DNA from: Brassica napus
Taxonomy: Eukaryota; Streptophyta; Magnoliopsida; Brassicales; Brassicaceae
Assembly: GCF_020379485.1 (NCBI RefSeq)
Contig: NC_063450.1
Coordinates: forward strand, 32,774,137 to 32,838,136
Direction: 5' to 3'
DNA length: 64,000 nt
The position numbers and the translations under genes are program-made. How positions within the stretch are numbered: position 1 is the first letter of the stretch; the number at the start of each line of letters is the position of its first letter. Positions 20,367 through 31,663 of the stretch are shown here, piece after piece. The notes below the pieces were generated by a model. That model did no database searches. It worked only from the letters and a program-made list of their open reading frames with translations, and had not been told where the DNA came from.

Positions 20367-21201
20367 CAACAAGAATGCCATTCGGACTTAATGAAAACAA
20401 GGATATAAAGTAATATTTAGTTGAAAATTTTCTGTCATACACTTAATGAGCATGTTGTTACTAACCAATAAATATTATTAACAGTTAATAACACAATTAG
20501 TAGCAAAAATATGAGTTAAATGCTACAAGAGATTTTTCATCATGAGACAGCGAAAAATATCTTGGTGTAATCGATAGCAAATAGTATTTTAAAAGAGAAT
20601 TTAATTTGATGGAAATTCATAATTACATAAAGTAAAGTGGAAAGAATAAAAAAACAAGATAAAAAAAGAGAAGAGTTGATAAAAAATGGAGAGGAGAGAA
20701 AAGATAGAGAAATGAAAGGAGAGGATAATGTGTAGGAGAGTCTGTCGGACGCAAACACAGATCAATGTGTAAAAGATAGTCCTCTGTCATGCGACATTGT
20801 TGGTCTGTGTCTTAGAAAGGTAACTAGTAAGGATAAAATAGTCAAAAAAATGTGGATTCTAAAGCTAAGGGTATATTGCAATTTAAATGTAGCTTTAGGT
20901 GCAATAGTGCCAATTTCTCTTATTTTAAAGGTGTGAGTTGACCTTTTACCCAATATCTTTAAAACATGATTGGACCACTCAATTATATAAACGAAAAAGA
21001 TACATGTCACATGTTAACCAGGTTCATCCAGATTTTTTTAGTATTGTGGTACATATGAATAAATGTATATGGGCTGTTCAATTAAATGGCAATAAAATAT
21101 AGTTATGTTCCAGAACTAGCATTTAAAGAAAAAAGTTTCAAAAATAAAATCCATTGATGGGTAAAAACAGTTATAGTTTATTAATTATAAAATATATAAA
21201 A

Positions 21202-21237
<36 letters not shown>

Positions 21238-22095
21238 TTTTATTAAATTTTAAAATTAAGAATAATAATTTAATTTATTTTTTCAATGTTTTTTGGAAGT
21301 CAAGAAAGTTTTCTTAAATTAAACTTTTTGAATGTAACTTATATGTAGTAAAGTCTTCTTAAATGTATATGACATCTTCAAAATATTAGAAATTTTACTA
21401 TAAAGTATATTTTAAAAACTTTGATATTCACTTATACAGAATTTATTAAAGTTTTCCTAAATTTTATAAAGATATACATATTTAGAAATATCTTCTTAAA
21501 TTTTAAAAATATGTAATGCATATTTAGTAATCTTTTTTCTAAATATACATATAAATTAAATTCACGAAAAATATCATACATATTTAGAAATATTTTCGTA
21601 ACCTTTCGGAAGGATTTCATAAAATGTGGGAAGATGTTATATATATCATCATAAATGTATTCCTAAATTTAAAGGAGATGTTATACATAGTCCGAAATGT
21701 CTCCCTAAATAAATATGTAATTCAAATTAAAAATATCCTTATAAATATACATGCATAATTTTTTTTCCATAAATACAAATTTATGAATAAATTTTTAAAT
21801 ACACAAATATAAAAAAGTTTTCTAAATTTTATAAATACATTATACACATTTAGCAATGTTTTCTTAAAACTTTAAAAGATGTTATACATATTTAAGAAAA
21901 TTTTCCTAAATTATAATTTAAATTTATGAAGACTAAATACATATTTAGGAAGATGTTATACTTATTCGTGAATGTTTCCAAACTTAATGAAGACGTAATA
22001 CATTTTGAAAAATATCTTGCTAAAAATACATATAAGTCATATACAATAAGGTATTGATGAATATACTTTCATGAAGGTCTTTTTAAATATACATT
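20367..22095 (+). repeat. AT-rich region with a long degenerate repeat
   Basis: No gene seen. A (TA)n microsatellite lies at about 21207-21232. From about 21290 to 22090 the DNA is a run of loose variants of ATACATATTTAG, AAATATCTTCTTAAATTT and GATGTTATACAT, suggesting an old satellite-like or palindromic expansion. Confidence 0.5.
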
Positions 22096-22620
22096 TAAGT
22101 TTTTTTTGTCATCAACTTAAACAGACTGATCTAAGACCCTACAACCAAACTGGTAACTCTGCATCCAAATGAACGACAAAAGACGATTGATTCCTACACT
22201 ATGTGCAAGACCATCCGCTTTTAAATTTTGTGTTCGAGATATATGAATGATCTCTGAGTGGTTGAAACTTCCCCTTCGAAGCTTGATGTCCTTCATGTAA
22301 GTTGCAAAAGCAAGTCATTCTTCTAATGTTGAAACCATATTTACCAATTGAGAACAATCAGTTGCAAATATGATGTGAAACTGGCGTATATTCTGCATAC
22401 ATTCCATGGACCAGATAAGCGCTTTTATTTTCAAGTGTAATGGTGATAGGCCGCCTCTCATATTTTTTGCCCCCATCAAACCATCAAAACCTTCTTGAAT
22501 ACTATACCAGTCTTGTGCTGAATAAGTTTCATGCGCTTTCGATGATCCATCCGTAAAATCTCATCGACTCAGGATGGAAGCTAAACTTGTCACTTCAACC
22601 TCACTAGATTGGGTGACTCT
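22096..22620 (-). pseudogene. LINE RNase H relic (3' end of a non-LTR retrotransposon)
   Basis: Reading leftwards on the minus strand, the sequence encodes KALIWSMECMQN, IFATDCSQLVNMVSTLEE and ISRTQNLKADGLA, the plant LINE RNase H (RVT_3) domain also seen at 56428-56889. It ends in GATGACA followed by an A-run (plus-strand T-run near 22100-22106), the usual LINE 3' end. Stops interrupt it. Only the 3' few hundred bases remain, as expected for a 5'-truncated insertion. Confidence 0.8.
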
Positions 22621-23352
22621 GGGTGAGTGATACCTAAGCGTCTACCCAAAGTAATGATTCAGTTTCTGCTAGCTAACAAACAACGGAAGAACCGTTTTAC
22701 CTTTCGATTTGAGGTGAGGCACCGAGGGAAAGCTTCGAGGAGAAGACCCACCGAGAGACAGATTCGAGGAGAACCAACAAACTACAAAGAAAAACAACCG
22801 ATCAGACCAAGAAGATGCATAATCTAAGACATGCATAATAAAGAACACAACAATCGCTTATCTTTCGATTTCAGAAGAGCAACCGACAGAGAGCTCCGTC
22901 GCCTCGAGGAGAACTACCGAGAGAGACGTCGCCAACGCGAGCCACCGATGGAGATGTCGCTGACGCGAGCAACTGAAGGAGACGTCGAAATCACCTTTCG
23001 CCGAAAAATCACTTTCACTTTACAAAGTACAACGTCTTCGGTGCACATCAAAGCTGTTACCCCGGATTGTATGAGCCCACTGGACTCCATGCATATTTGA
23101 GTTTACCTTTGATACTATTTTGTAACCCCTTAACTGTCGCCACATGTGGTTTCACACCCGTTCTCTGCATGTGTACCTCATTCGCTGGATGGCCAATGTG
23201 TTAGTTTATTTTAGAGATTTGTTTACTTATTCTACAATCACCTCATGGTTTTTCATTTTGTTTCCTCTTTATTCACACGATATTAGTAATCTCTTTTTGA
23301 TATATCACCTATCATTCTAGTGCTCTAGTTTAAACACATTTTATTAACATAT
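22621..23352 (+). other. Unassigned sequence with two related Arg/Glu-rich blocks
   Basis: 22660-22790 and 22860-22990 both contain CTTTCGATTT, then (G)AGGAGAA and ACCGAGAGA strings, so they look like two diverged copies of one unit of about 190 bp. Short ORFs here (65-89 aa) have no recognisable domain. From 23100 to the LTR at 23353 the DNA is AT-rich. No function can be assigned. Confidence 0.35.
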
Positions 23353-23717
23353 TGATAGACCATGGATTTTACCCACTTTTATCCATAGTCTATAAGTGTT
23401 TTAATAACTAATTATTACTATATAGTCTGTTTAGAGTGTTTACAGGTTCAGGTACGTTCTGGAGAAATATGGTGATTTTGGAGTCTTTTGAGGTGCAGAA
23501 CTGCACAGACGCGTCAGATGTCTAGCTATGGATGGAGTTCTTCCCACCTTTATATTGAGGCCATCTGTTGATACAAGATATAGCTTTGAGTTAGCTTTCC
23601 AATGCCGCCGGTCTGAGGTCAATCAGCATCCTGTAGCAGAAGTTATGCCCATTTTACTGAGGAGTGGCTAGTCTGCCTCGCGAGAGGAAGCTGTCGAGAA
23701 GAGGAACGTATGTCGAT
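23353..23717 (+). repeat. Outer element left LTR, first part
   Basis: Aligns to 35233-35600 with substitutions and one 4-base gap (ATATAG then TCTG versus ATATAGAGTCTA). It is interrupted at 23717 by the Tat element, with TCGAT as target duplication. Confidence 0.88.
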
Positions 23718-25110
23718 TGTGGGAACCAAAATTCACACTGTCTATTTCCATTTAAATTAGTAAAGTTAGGAAAACCCCAATTTACTAGATGTCCTGGATA
23801 TTTGTTAAACCACACGCCAAGCAATCAGAACACGCAAGTAAAGACGATAAGAAATAAGAAATCGTAAAAGAGAGCAAAAGGAGTTTTATTCCGAATTCGC
23901 GTATGAGCGTTACAACAAGGTAGAAGCCTCGGCTATGAGAGCTCTCGGCGAGATACCTAGTTCTAACAACCAAAGACTGCCAAACCTAGTTGAGTCGCAG
24001 CTCGAAATAACAAAAACGGAAAGTTGTCTAATTGCTCTAAGTGCTAAGTTTGCTCTGAAAAAACCTCCCCCAATGCTTCTCGCCTAGGACTCCTTATATA
24101 CTGGCTCCTAGGTCGGTTTGCGCTTTTCCTCTTCTGCCCTTAAGCCATCATAGCATAAAAATGGAGATATTCCATTTTTTCTGATCCTCGTAATTATCTT
24201 CAAAATTTTGTATTTATCCGCGAAAACTTGACATTAATCTTTCCTTGCGAACCAAGTGTAAACCGTCATGCGGCTTACGAGCTGTTGGTTAAGAAATCAT
24301 AAGTTGGGCCTCGAGTCATGTTTTAGGTCCCTTTGGGCCGTCTCTTGACTTGAAGCGTTTATTACGGCTTCTTTCGATAAAGAACAAACTTTTCGCGGTT
24401 TTTACCGTAAAGTTTGATCGATGACTTAGAATGGCGGGAAACATGAAATAGGTTTGGTATGGTCTTCGGGAGATAGCATCGAAGGGTAGACGAGAATGCA
24501 TGGACTAATTGTCGCATCGATGTTTTGGAAGAGCTCGGTCGCTACGTAGCGACCGAGCGGAACGGACGCTACGTAGCGACCGAGCGGAACGGACGGTACG
24601 TAGCGACCGAGCGGATCGAACGCTCGGTCGCTACGTAGTGACTGAGCGGAACGAACTCTCGGTCGCTACGTAGCGACCAAGCTTCGGCTCGAGCTCGGTC
24701 GCTACGTAGCGACCTTGCAGAGCGAACGCTCGGTCACGATGCAGCGACCGAGCTTCGGCTCGAGCTCGGTCGCTACATAGCGACCAAGCGGAACAGACGC
24801 TTAGCGACCGAGCGGAACGGACGTTCGGTCGCTACGTAGCGACTGAGCTTTGGCTAGAGCTCAGTCGCTACGTAGCGACCGAACGGAACGGGCGACGCGT
24901 TCGGTCGCTGCGTAGCAACCGAGTGGAACACGCATTCGGTCGCTGCGTAGCGACCTTTTTCGAGCTCTTGTCCGATGTCTCGTGTTTTCTCCGCAAAGCT
25001 TTTCGTAAGAAAGAATCTATTTTGAAAAAGTATTTGTCGAAGAAAGTTCTCGTTTTCTTCTTCGGACGTTTTGAATGTTAACTTCGTCGTAACCATTTTT
25101 GACCCCAACA
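23718..25110 (-). repeat. 3' LTR of the Tat element (1393 bp)
   Basis: Begins TGTGGGAACCAAAATTC and ends GACCCCAACA. It is 269 bp longer than the other LTR, mostly because of a larger array of palindromic repeats at 24531-24955. Outside the array the two LTRs differ by several percent. Confidence 0.92.
24531..24955. repeat. Palindromic minisatellite in the Tat 3' LTR, about 13 units
   Basis: Tandem units of about 33-36 bp built on CTCGGTCGCTAC followed directly by its own reverse complement, a perfect 24-bp palindrome in the best copies. Two alternating spacers link them, one like CGGAACGAACG and one like CTTCGGCTCGAG. The 5' LTR carries only about 5 units. Each unit can form a hairpin, and the array is far more GC-rich than its surroundings. 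Confidence 0.93.
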
Positions 25111-25115
25111 GTTAG

Positions 25116-25129
25116 CCCCCCCCCCCCCC
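25116..25129 (-). promoter_or_regulatory. G-run polypurine tract of the Tat element
   Basis: Fourteen C on the plus strand (14 G on the element strand) five bases inside the 3' LTR. This is the position of the polypurine primer for plus-strand synthesis. A homopolymer of this length may also be mis-called. Confidence 0.65.
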
Positions 25130-25366
25130 AGCTCATTTGAGTCGAGACTCTAGCGCACGGTTTGACGATTTTGGAAAAGTTAGGCGTATTGAACGAAGTT
25201 TACTTCAAACTCCGCGGAAGAAAATTCTTGAGAAAGCATATATTAAAAATATAAAATTCCGAGCCCATACTTCTGTAAGTAGTGAGCTCTTGTCATTCAT
25301 TTGCTTCACACCTTCCCTTCTTCAAACCTCCAAAAACTCTCTAGCTCCAAATATTTTGCCTTCAAC

Positions 25367-26641
25367 ATGTCTTCTTCCCATGGTAACAAGAGAAGTTCCG
25401 ATGTTGAGATGGGCGAGACCACCTCTCCGGCTCCGATTCCGACTTATCCGGTCGAAGCGCCGGCTTGCGTTGCCGACCATCTCTCCTTTCGAGAGAGACT
25501 AGTTCATCGCCAAGACGAGAAGGAGCAGGTTCGAGCCGGCTCCAAGTTCCCATCCTCTTCTGCACTGGCCATTGCTCCGGGTAATGGGACCGAGGTCGTA
25601 ACTCCACGAGATGTGGGAACTCTCGCAGGCTCGGGCGTTCCGGATGCTTCGACTTTACCTGCCGGATCGTCCACGATTCCGATCCTCGTCGAGGATAAGG
25701 AGAGGGCTTCTGACTCTATGCCTCCTCCTCCGGCCAGGAAAGAGATCGTTCTAGCGCTGCGCGCTCCTAGTGTTGTTCCGGTTGCTCAGCCTAAGGGCCA
25801 AAAGAGGAAGTTTACCAAGGGCGGTGACGGGGAATCTTCACAGCAAGGAGACTCGAGCATAGCGTCGGGGCTTCGCGGAAAGGTTTGTCGCTCACCTAAT
25901 CTCTTGATTGTTATATATTTCTCTAAAAGACAAAAAATCCCTAACTTTCTTCTCGTTTCGCAGTTCATGTCGTTGATAGACGGGATGATCAGCGAGTGCG
26001 GTTCTGAGACCAGTCGTCTTGCCGGGGAGTTGTTGGAGCTGCAGGGTAGATGGTCTGAAATCGACGCCATGCTGACGGCTGTCAAGGATTCTCACTCCGT
26101 TAAAGTGTCGAAACTCGAGGTCGCGATAGGGGAGCTCGAGAGGGACCTCGGGAAGACGGCAAGTTCATTGCTTAAGGAGAAGAAAACCAGGAAGGCCAAA
26201 TCTTCGGAGGTGCGTCGGCTTCAGCGTCAGATCGAGGGCGATGCAGGATTAGCGAGCCGCGGGATCTGAGAGGCCAAGGACGCTCTTCGTTCTGAGTTTC
26301 AGGCTCACTTGGCGAAGATCTCCACATTTCTGGGCTCCCTCGAGTGCATCCAGAATAGGGATTTAGCCTTGGCGACGATTGAGGGCGGGATGGCTGTGGT
26401 TCAGTCGTTCCAGAGTGAGAGTCCTCCGACCTTAGAGGCAGAAGAGGATCAACTGTTCGGCTGCAAGGGAGATTTGGCAGTCGTGGATGGAGATTTCGAT
26501 CTCATCCTAGCTGACCTGAAATCAGCGTGCTTTTTTCCGACGTGTTCAGAAGGCCCGGAGGGGAAAGATCCGGTGCTCGGAGAAAGCGGAGGTGATGCGG
26601 CTCCAGGCTTGGACGAAGCAACGGGTGAAGAGGGAGCGTGA
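25367..26641 (+). pseudogene. Antisense extra ORF of the Tat element, one intron, one nonsense codon
   Basis: Transcribed opposite to pol, next to the 3' LTR. Exon 1 is 25367-25882 and starts MSSSHGNKRSSDVEMGE. A GT...CAG intron lies at 25883-25963 (81 nt, TTTCGCAG acceptor). Exon 2 is 25964-26641, interrupted only by TGA at 26267-26269. The product would be about 397 aa: a Ser/Pro-rich N-terminus, a basic GQKRKFTKGG patch that could be a nuclear signal, then a long predicted coiled coil (LAGELLELQGRWSEIDAML, SKLEVAIGELERDLGKTASS, VRRLQRQIEG) and an acidic tail. Extra antisense ORFs of unknown function are known in Tat-lineage elements. No domain is recognised here. The TGA follows a GGGATC context and may be a former CGA codon. 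Confidence 0.75.
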
Positions 26642-27751
26642 CTTCTGAGGATGACTTTGGTTAGATCTCTTGCGAGAGACTTTTTTTTATGTTTTATGTT
26701 TCGGCCTTAAATGGCCTCATTTCGTGTTTCGGAACTGGCCGTATGTGGCTTTGAATCCCTGCCGCTCTGCGGCTTTCTCTTTATGACAAGATGATCGAGT
26801 TGCATCTTTCATAAGCTTACGTATGGCGTGGAAGAAGGGTGATGAGTTGTCGTCTCATATCCTTCTTCGATGTGAAATGTTTTGTTCGAGATCCGTTTCG
26901 AGAGTTTTTCCTCGAGATATCGACTTCGTGGGATATCTGAAGATGTCGAATATAAACATAGAGGCATGGTTTGGGATCTCGTATCTTTTGGATATCATGC
27001 CTTGAGATGTTAGAGACCAGCGCGTTGGGTTTAGGGCAAGACCTAGGTTTACTTTCGGTTTTAAGATTTTATGCGGTGACTAGTCAGCTATTGATTTATC
27101 TGTCGCGATTTTAACCTGATTCGTACCGATTTTAAGTCCGCGATAGGTTCTCGGCTTATATGACTTGTTGGATATGAATCGAGCATCTCTCCGGAGACAA
27201 TTTTTAAGCCAATCGAAAGTGTTGGACCAAAATTTTGGGTTTCTTTTATAGCGCTATTATCCTTGTGTCGGATGTACGAGAGTCATCTTCGTGAGATGGC
27301 TATGTCTGTTTAGGACGTTCGAGAGTTCGATTTGATCAGCACCGGACTTGGCGGCAGATGCCGTCGTTTGGAGTTTTTGCGCAAAATATATGTTAAAATG
27401 TTCATCATTTTTTTGACGGAGTGTCCGTTTTCGTCGTTCGGAAGAAGTAACTCTCGAGGCATCTCCTGCAACGTCTCGCGATACCAAAGGCTGTTTCTCC
27501 CTAATAGCTGATTTATTTCCGAATATCAAAAATGTTTTGCGGATAAAAAATAATTTGCTTGGTTAAGATATATCAGAAACATCGAAGGCGTGGCAGGATG
27601 TTTTCGAATTTGAGAGTATACGAGTATACGTATCCACCCCCCCCCCTTTTAAATGAGGGGGGACAGCTGAATTCGCCTTTCGACAAACTGCCTACGTACT
27701 CCTTATGGAGATCAAGACGTCTCGTAGTTCGGTCATTGTGAGTTGGTTTGT
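26642..27751 (+). other. Tat spacer between the antisense ORF and pol
   Basis: About 1.1 kb with no credible coding frame. It includes a C-run near 27636-27648 followed by AAATGAGGGGGG, which could pair as a hairpin. It probably holds the 3' untranslated regions of both transcripts. Confidence 0.5.
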
Positions 27752-28865
27752 TTAGTGATAGTATTTTTTGAGATGCATCGCATTCCAGGTCCTTGGAATT
27801 TTTACGCCTTGCATGTTGGCTATTTCGTAGGAGCCCGATCGGACGACTTTTTTGATTTTATAGGGCTCTTCCTAGTTTGCTCCAAGTTTTCCCGCGTTTC
27901 GTTCAACGGTCTTTTGGAAGACTTTGCGAAGGACCAGATCTCTTTGATTAAATCTGCGATTCCGTACGTTGGAATTGTAGTACTTTACGGCTTCGTGTTA
28001 GTAATTTTGGATTCGGACGAGCGCTCAATCTCGGCGCTTGTTAATGCGTTGTTGAGCTCCTCTTGTTCGGGATGTAATCTTCTTCGAACACCGGGGAACT
28101 CTACGTCTGCGGGAATCGGGCATTCCGTTCCGTACACCAGAGCAAAAGGGGTTTCTCTGTTGCTCGCCTCGGGGTGGCACAGTGGGACCAGAGGACTCCC
28201 TCGAGTTCGTCGGCCCACCTGCCTTTTTTGGCCTCTAAGCGTTTCTTCAGTCCGTCGAGAATGATTTTATTAATCGTTTCAGCTTGTCCGTTACACTGCG
28301 GGTACCTGGGCGTCGACTTGTTAAGTCGTATCTTCCATTTTTCGCAGAACGCCTCAAACCGGGTGGAGATAAACTGAGATCCGTTATCGGTTACGATTTT
28401 GTAAGGAACTCCATGCCTACAGATGATGTTTCTCCATACGAAATTTTCGACTTGGACATCTTTTATACTCACGTACGAATCTGCCTATACCCATTTTGAA
28501 AAGAAATCGGTGAGGACTAAAAGGAAACGCTTTTGCTTTGAATTATGAAGGGGACCGACGATGTCCATGGCCCAGCGCATAAAGGGATTGGGCGATGTGA
28601 TGGAGGATAGAACTTCTGCTGGTTGTCGGATGGTTGGAGCATGCCTCTGCCATTTTTCGCATTTTCGTGCGAACTTCTCGCAATCTCCGATCATCGTTGG
28701 CCAGTAGTATCCATGGCGTTTGATTTTCACTGCCAGCGATCTTCCACCGGAGTGGTTGCCGCAGGACCCAGAATGTACTTCTTCCATCACTTTTCTTGCT
28801 TTTTCCTCTTCCAGGCACGTCATGAGTGGTCCGGAGAATCTCCATTTGTAAATTTCGCCATCCAC
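27752..28865 (-). pseudogene. Tat integrase
   Basis: The minus strand encodes the H2C2 zinc finger (HSGSCGNHSGGRSLAVKI ... CEKWQRHA), then [21 protein letters not shown] and [10 protein letters not shown], giving the D, D and E positions. A TAG stop splits FSKWV from [10 protein letters not shown] at about 28483. A frameshift near 28230 moves to the frame with [16 protein letters not shown]. The end reads TWNAMHLKKYY and stops at 27752. The domain order is complete but the gene cannot make a full protein. Confidence 0.9.
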
Positions 28866-28961
28866 TGTTACGTAGCGCGCAGCCTGTGTTCGGACTTTGC
28901 GGGCTGCCCATTTCTCAGTGGGTAGGTGTCCGTTGATAAAGTAGTCTCGAATTGTCTGCAG

Positions 28962-29480
28962 TCATGGGGTATCGTAGCCGTAATCGGATTGCTCTGATTG
29001 CGGTTGTATCGTAACTTCTTCTTCTTCGTCATCTTGACCTTCTATGAGGTTGACGACGATTGGTGGTCCGATGCTCGGTTGTTCGATGAACTCGACCGGA
29101 ATTACCCTTTTAAGTCCTGGGTCAGAACTTGATGCTAAGGCCGCGAGAGCATCTTCCTGGACGTTTTCGGAACGGGGAATTTGCGTAAGAGCAAAACAGT
29201 CAAACTCTTGAGCTTGTTTTTGGACCAGTTTGAGGTACGCGTCCATCCGTTCATCTCTGGCTTCATACTCTCCGCTGAACTGACTTGCCACTAACTGGGA
29301 GTTATAGTAAGCATGGATGTTTCGTATCTTCAAGCCGTGAGCTAAACGCAGCCCTGCGATGAGTGCTTCGTATTCGGCCTCGTTGTTTGAGGCATGGAAT
29401 TCCTGCCTGAATGATTGCTCTAAGATCTCGCTTGTCGGAGATGTGAGGCGAATTCCGATGCCTGATCCCTGCTAGGACGA
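28962..29480 (-). pseudogene. Second (archaeal-type) RNase H of the Tat element
   Basis: Same frame as the upstream RT/RNase H but after an in-frame TAG at 29472-29474. It carries HVDGSSS, EYEALIAGLRLA and YYNSQLVASQFSGEYEARD. In intact aRNH domains the DSQLV motif supplies a catalytic Asp; here it reads NSQLV. The frame ends at TGA at 28962, where the family usually has Trp (DTPW). This second RNase H is diagnostic of the Tat lineage. Confidence 0.85.
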
Positions 29481-30209
29481 GGATCCGTCGACGTGGAGGA
29501 GCCAAGTGGAATTTGGTTCCTCGTTGGTTATGGTCTCTGTCGGTAGTTCGACCAAGAAGTCTGCAAGCACTTGAGATTTCGCGCTTGTTCTCGGTCGGTA
29601 CTCGATATCGTACTCGCTCAATTCGACCGCCCATTTGGCCAACTGGCCCGATTGACTCGTCTGTAGGGGAAAAGTCGTGAGGACGCCGATCGTGTGGGAT
29701 TGGAAATATGTTCTTAGTTTTTGGGCCGATGTTACGACCGTGCATGCTAATTTTTCCATTAGCGGGTACCTAGATTCGGCATCCAGCAAGGTTTTGCTTA
29801 TATAGAAAATAGGTTTCTGTTTGCCGCGTTCTTCCCTGATCAGCACGCCGCTCACAGCTGTTGCCGATACAGCCATGTACAAGAACAAAGGTTCCCCCTC
29901 CACGGGTTTTACGAGGACTGGAGGGGAAGCTAAATACCGCTTCAGCTGTTGGAAAGCGTTTTCGCATTCTTCCGACCATTCAAATTTTTTATTTCCCCGT
30001 AAGACATCGTAGAAGGGAAGGCACTTGTCCGTTGATCGTGAAATGAATCGGTTAAGTGCTGCGACCCTACCGGTCAGCCTTTGGACTTCCCGCTTATTCT
30101 TCAGTGAAGCCATCTCGATCAGTGCGTTGATCTGTTTTGGATTAGCTTTGATGCCGCGGAATGTGACTAGGTAGCCGAGGAATCCCCTGATGCCACAGCA
30201 AACCTGCAT
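29472..30209 (-). pseudogene. Tat RT thumb and classical RNase H
   Basis: Encodes FLGYLVTFRGIKANPKQINA, the end of RT, then a gypsy RNase H region with LYMAVSATAVSGVLIREE, KPIFYISKTLL and LAKWAVELSEYDIEYRPR. The N-terminal residues are out of frame with the RT ORF, showing a frameshift near 30190. Confidence 0.9.
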
Positions 30210-31501
30210 TTTGGCGGGTTTAGCTTCATGTTATGAGAATTTAGCTGCGCGAAACATTCCTCGAGATGTGAAACGTGATCCTTTTCTTGGAGGGATTTTA
30301 CGAGCATGTCGTCGATATAAACCTCCATCGTTTTACCGAGTTGTTTTAAGAACATACAGTTCACAAGTCGTTGGTAAGTTGCGCCAGCGTTTTTGAGGCC
30401 GAAGGGCATTACTCTGTAACAATAGGTTCCGCGATCGGTAATGAACGCAGTCTTCTCGCGATCGTCAAGGTTCATCATAATTTGATTGTAACCTGAGAAG
30501 GTGTCCATGAAAGACAGAATTTTGTTACCCGCCGTTGCATCTACTAATCGATCGATATGTCGCAGAGGGAAACTATCTTTTGGACAGGCCTTGTTTAGGT
30601 CGGTAAAATCCACGCAAACTCGCAATTTCCCGTTTTTCTTTTTAACTACTACAGGGTTAGCGAGCCAGTCTGGATACCTCACTTCCGTTATTGACCCGAC
30701 TTTAAGCAATTTTTTTACCTCGTCGTTTACCGTGGAAGCCCTTTCAGGTCCTAGCTTCCGCTTTTTTTGTTTGACGGGTTTGAAGGTCGGATCTATATTT
30801 AATTCGTGACACATTATGTTAATGTCGATCCCTGGCATATCTTCTGCGGCCCATGCGAAAGTATTGAGGTTCTTTTTTAGAGAGGTTATGAGCTCTGTCC
30901 TCAAAGGCTCGCGGAGATTGGCTCCGATCTTGACGCATCGTTCCGGAGATGCTTCGTCGAGACAGACTGTGACCACAGGTTCGCAAGTCGGTTCGCTTTT
31001 TTCCCCTAGGGCCGTGATGTTACGAGACTGCCAGAAGAGTTCCGCCGAATCTTGACTTCGCGAATCCTTGTTGGAGATCTTTTTCTCCGCCTTTCTAGGA
31101 GTGGTCTCGAGGTCTGGACTTTTTCGTTTTTGTTCTGCGGCGTAACACACCTGTGACACTCTTGGGTTTCCCCATATTACCTCGACTCCGTTAAGGGTTG
31201 GAAACTTGAGGCAAAGATTGTACGTTGATGGGATGGCACGCATGGTGTTCAACCATGGCGTTCCCATGATAACGTTGTAAGATGCGGGATGGTCAACGAC
31301 TAGAAACTCTGTGACTCTTGTCACGGTTCTGGCTTTGACTGCGAGATTAATCGACCCGTAGGCCATGGTTATTTCTCCTGAAAGTCCCAGTAGTGGGCTA
31401 GGGTATTTCACGATTTCGGATTGATCGATCCCCATTTTCTCGAGAGTATCTTTGAAGATGATATCGGCCGAACTTCTGGTGTCGATTAGCACCCTAGCCA
31501 C
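30167..31501 (-). pseudogene. Tat aspartic protease and reverse transcriptase
   Basis: Begins ARVLIDTRSSADIIF, the protease active site with Arg where DTGSS is expected, so the enzyme is probably dead. YNVIMGTPWLN follows. RT motifs: VRYPDWLANPVVVKKKNGKL, RVCVDFTDLNKACPKDSFPL, FMDTFSGYNQIMM and the catalytic VYIDDMLVKS, the Tat/Athila signature. The 444-aa frame is otherwise open. Confidence 0.92.
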
Positions 31502-31663
31502 GTCGACATCTCGGATCGTCAGTTCGATAACAAGGAGACCGTTGCTCCCCCCCCTTGAACGAGATGACGTTCGCGCACTTCGAGTCTTGCATATCGTTCC
31601 TGATTGTTGAGTGGCTTTTGCGGGTTAGATTGATCCACAGACCTCCTCCTTCTAGCACCAAAC
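31502..31663 (-). other. Tat 5' leader with gag missing
   Basis: Between the 5' LTR and protease there are only 162 bp. The LTR-proximal end reads TTTGGTGCTAGAAGGAGG on the minus strand, the likely primer site, though the matching tRNA is not identified. Near 31520-31620 there are fragments of the conserved pre-protease segment (CANVISFKGG), broken at a C-run. The roughly 1-1.5 kb gag of Tat elements is gone. Confidence 0.75.

Noticed and set aside
22627..23100. Two small Arg-rich ORFs as genes
   Set aside because: No recognisable domain and no promoter or splice context. The repeated block structure suggests repetitive DNA.
24531..24955. CRISPR-like array
   Set aside because: Repeats are palindromic with nearly constant spacers, lie inside a retrotransposon LTR, and the genome is a plant.
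25786..26085. 99-aa minus-strand ORF opposite the Tat extra ORF
   Set aside because: Shadow of the antisense ORF; it spans the intron and has no protein-like features.
27743..28264. 173-aa plus-strand ORF
   Set aside because: It is the antisense shadow of the Tat integrase on the minus strand; integrase motifs read clearly on the other strand.
28623..28925. 100-aa plus-strand ORF
   Set aside because: Antisense of the integrase zinc-finger region, with no independent support.
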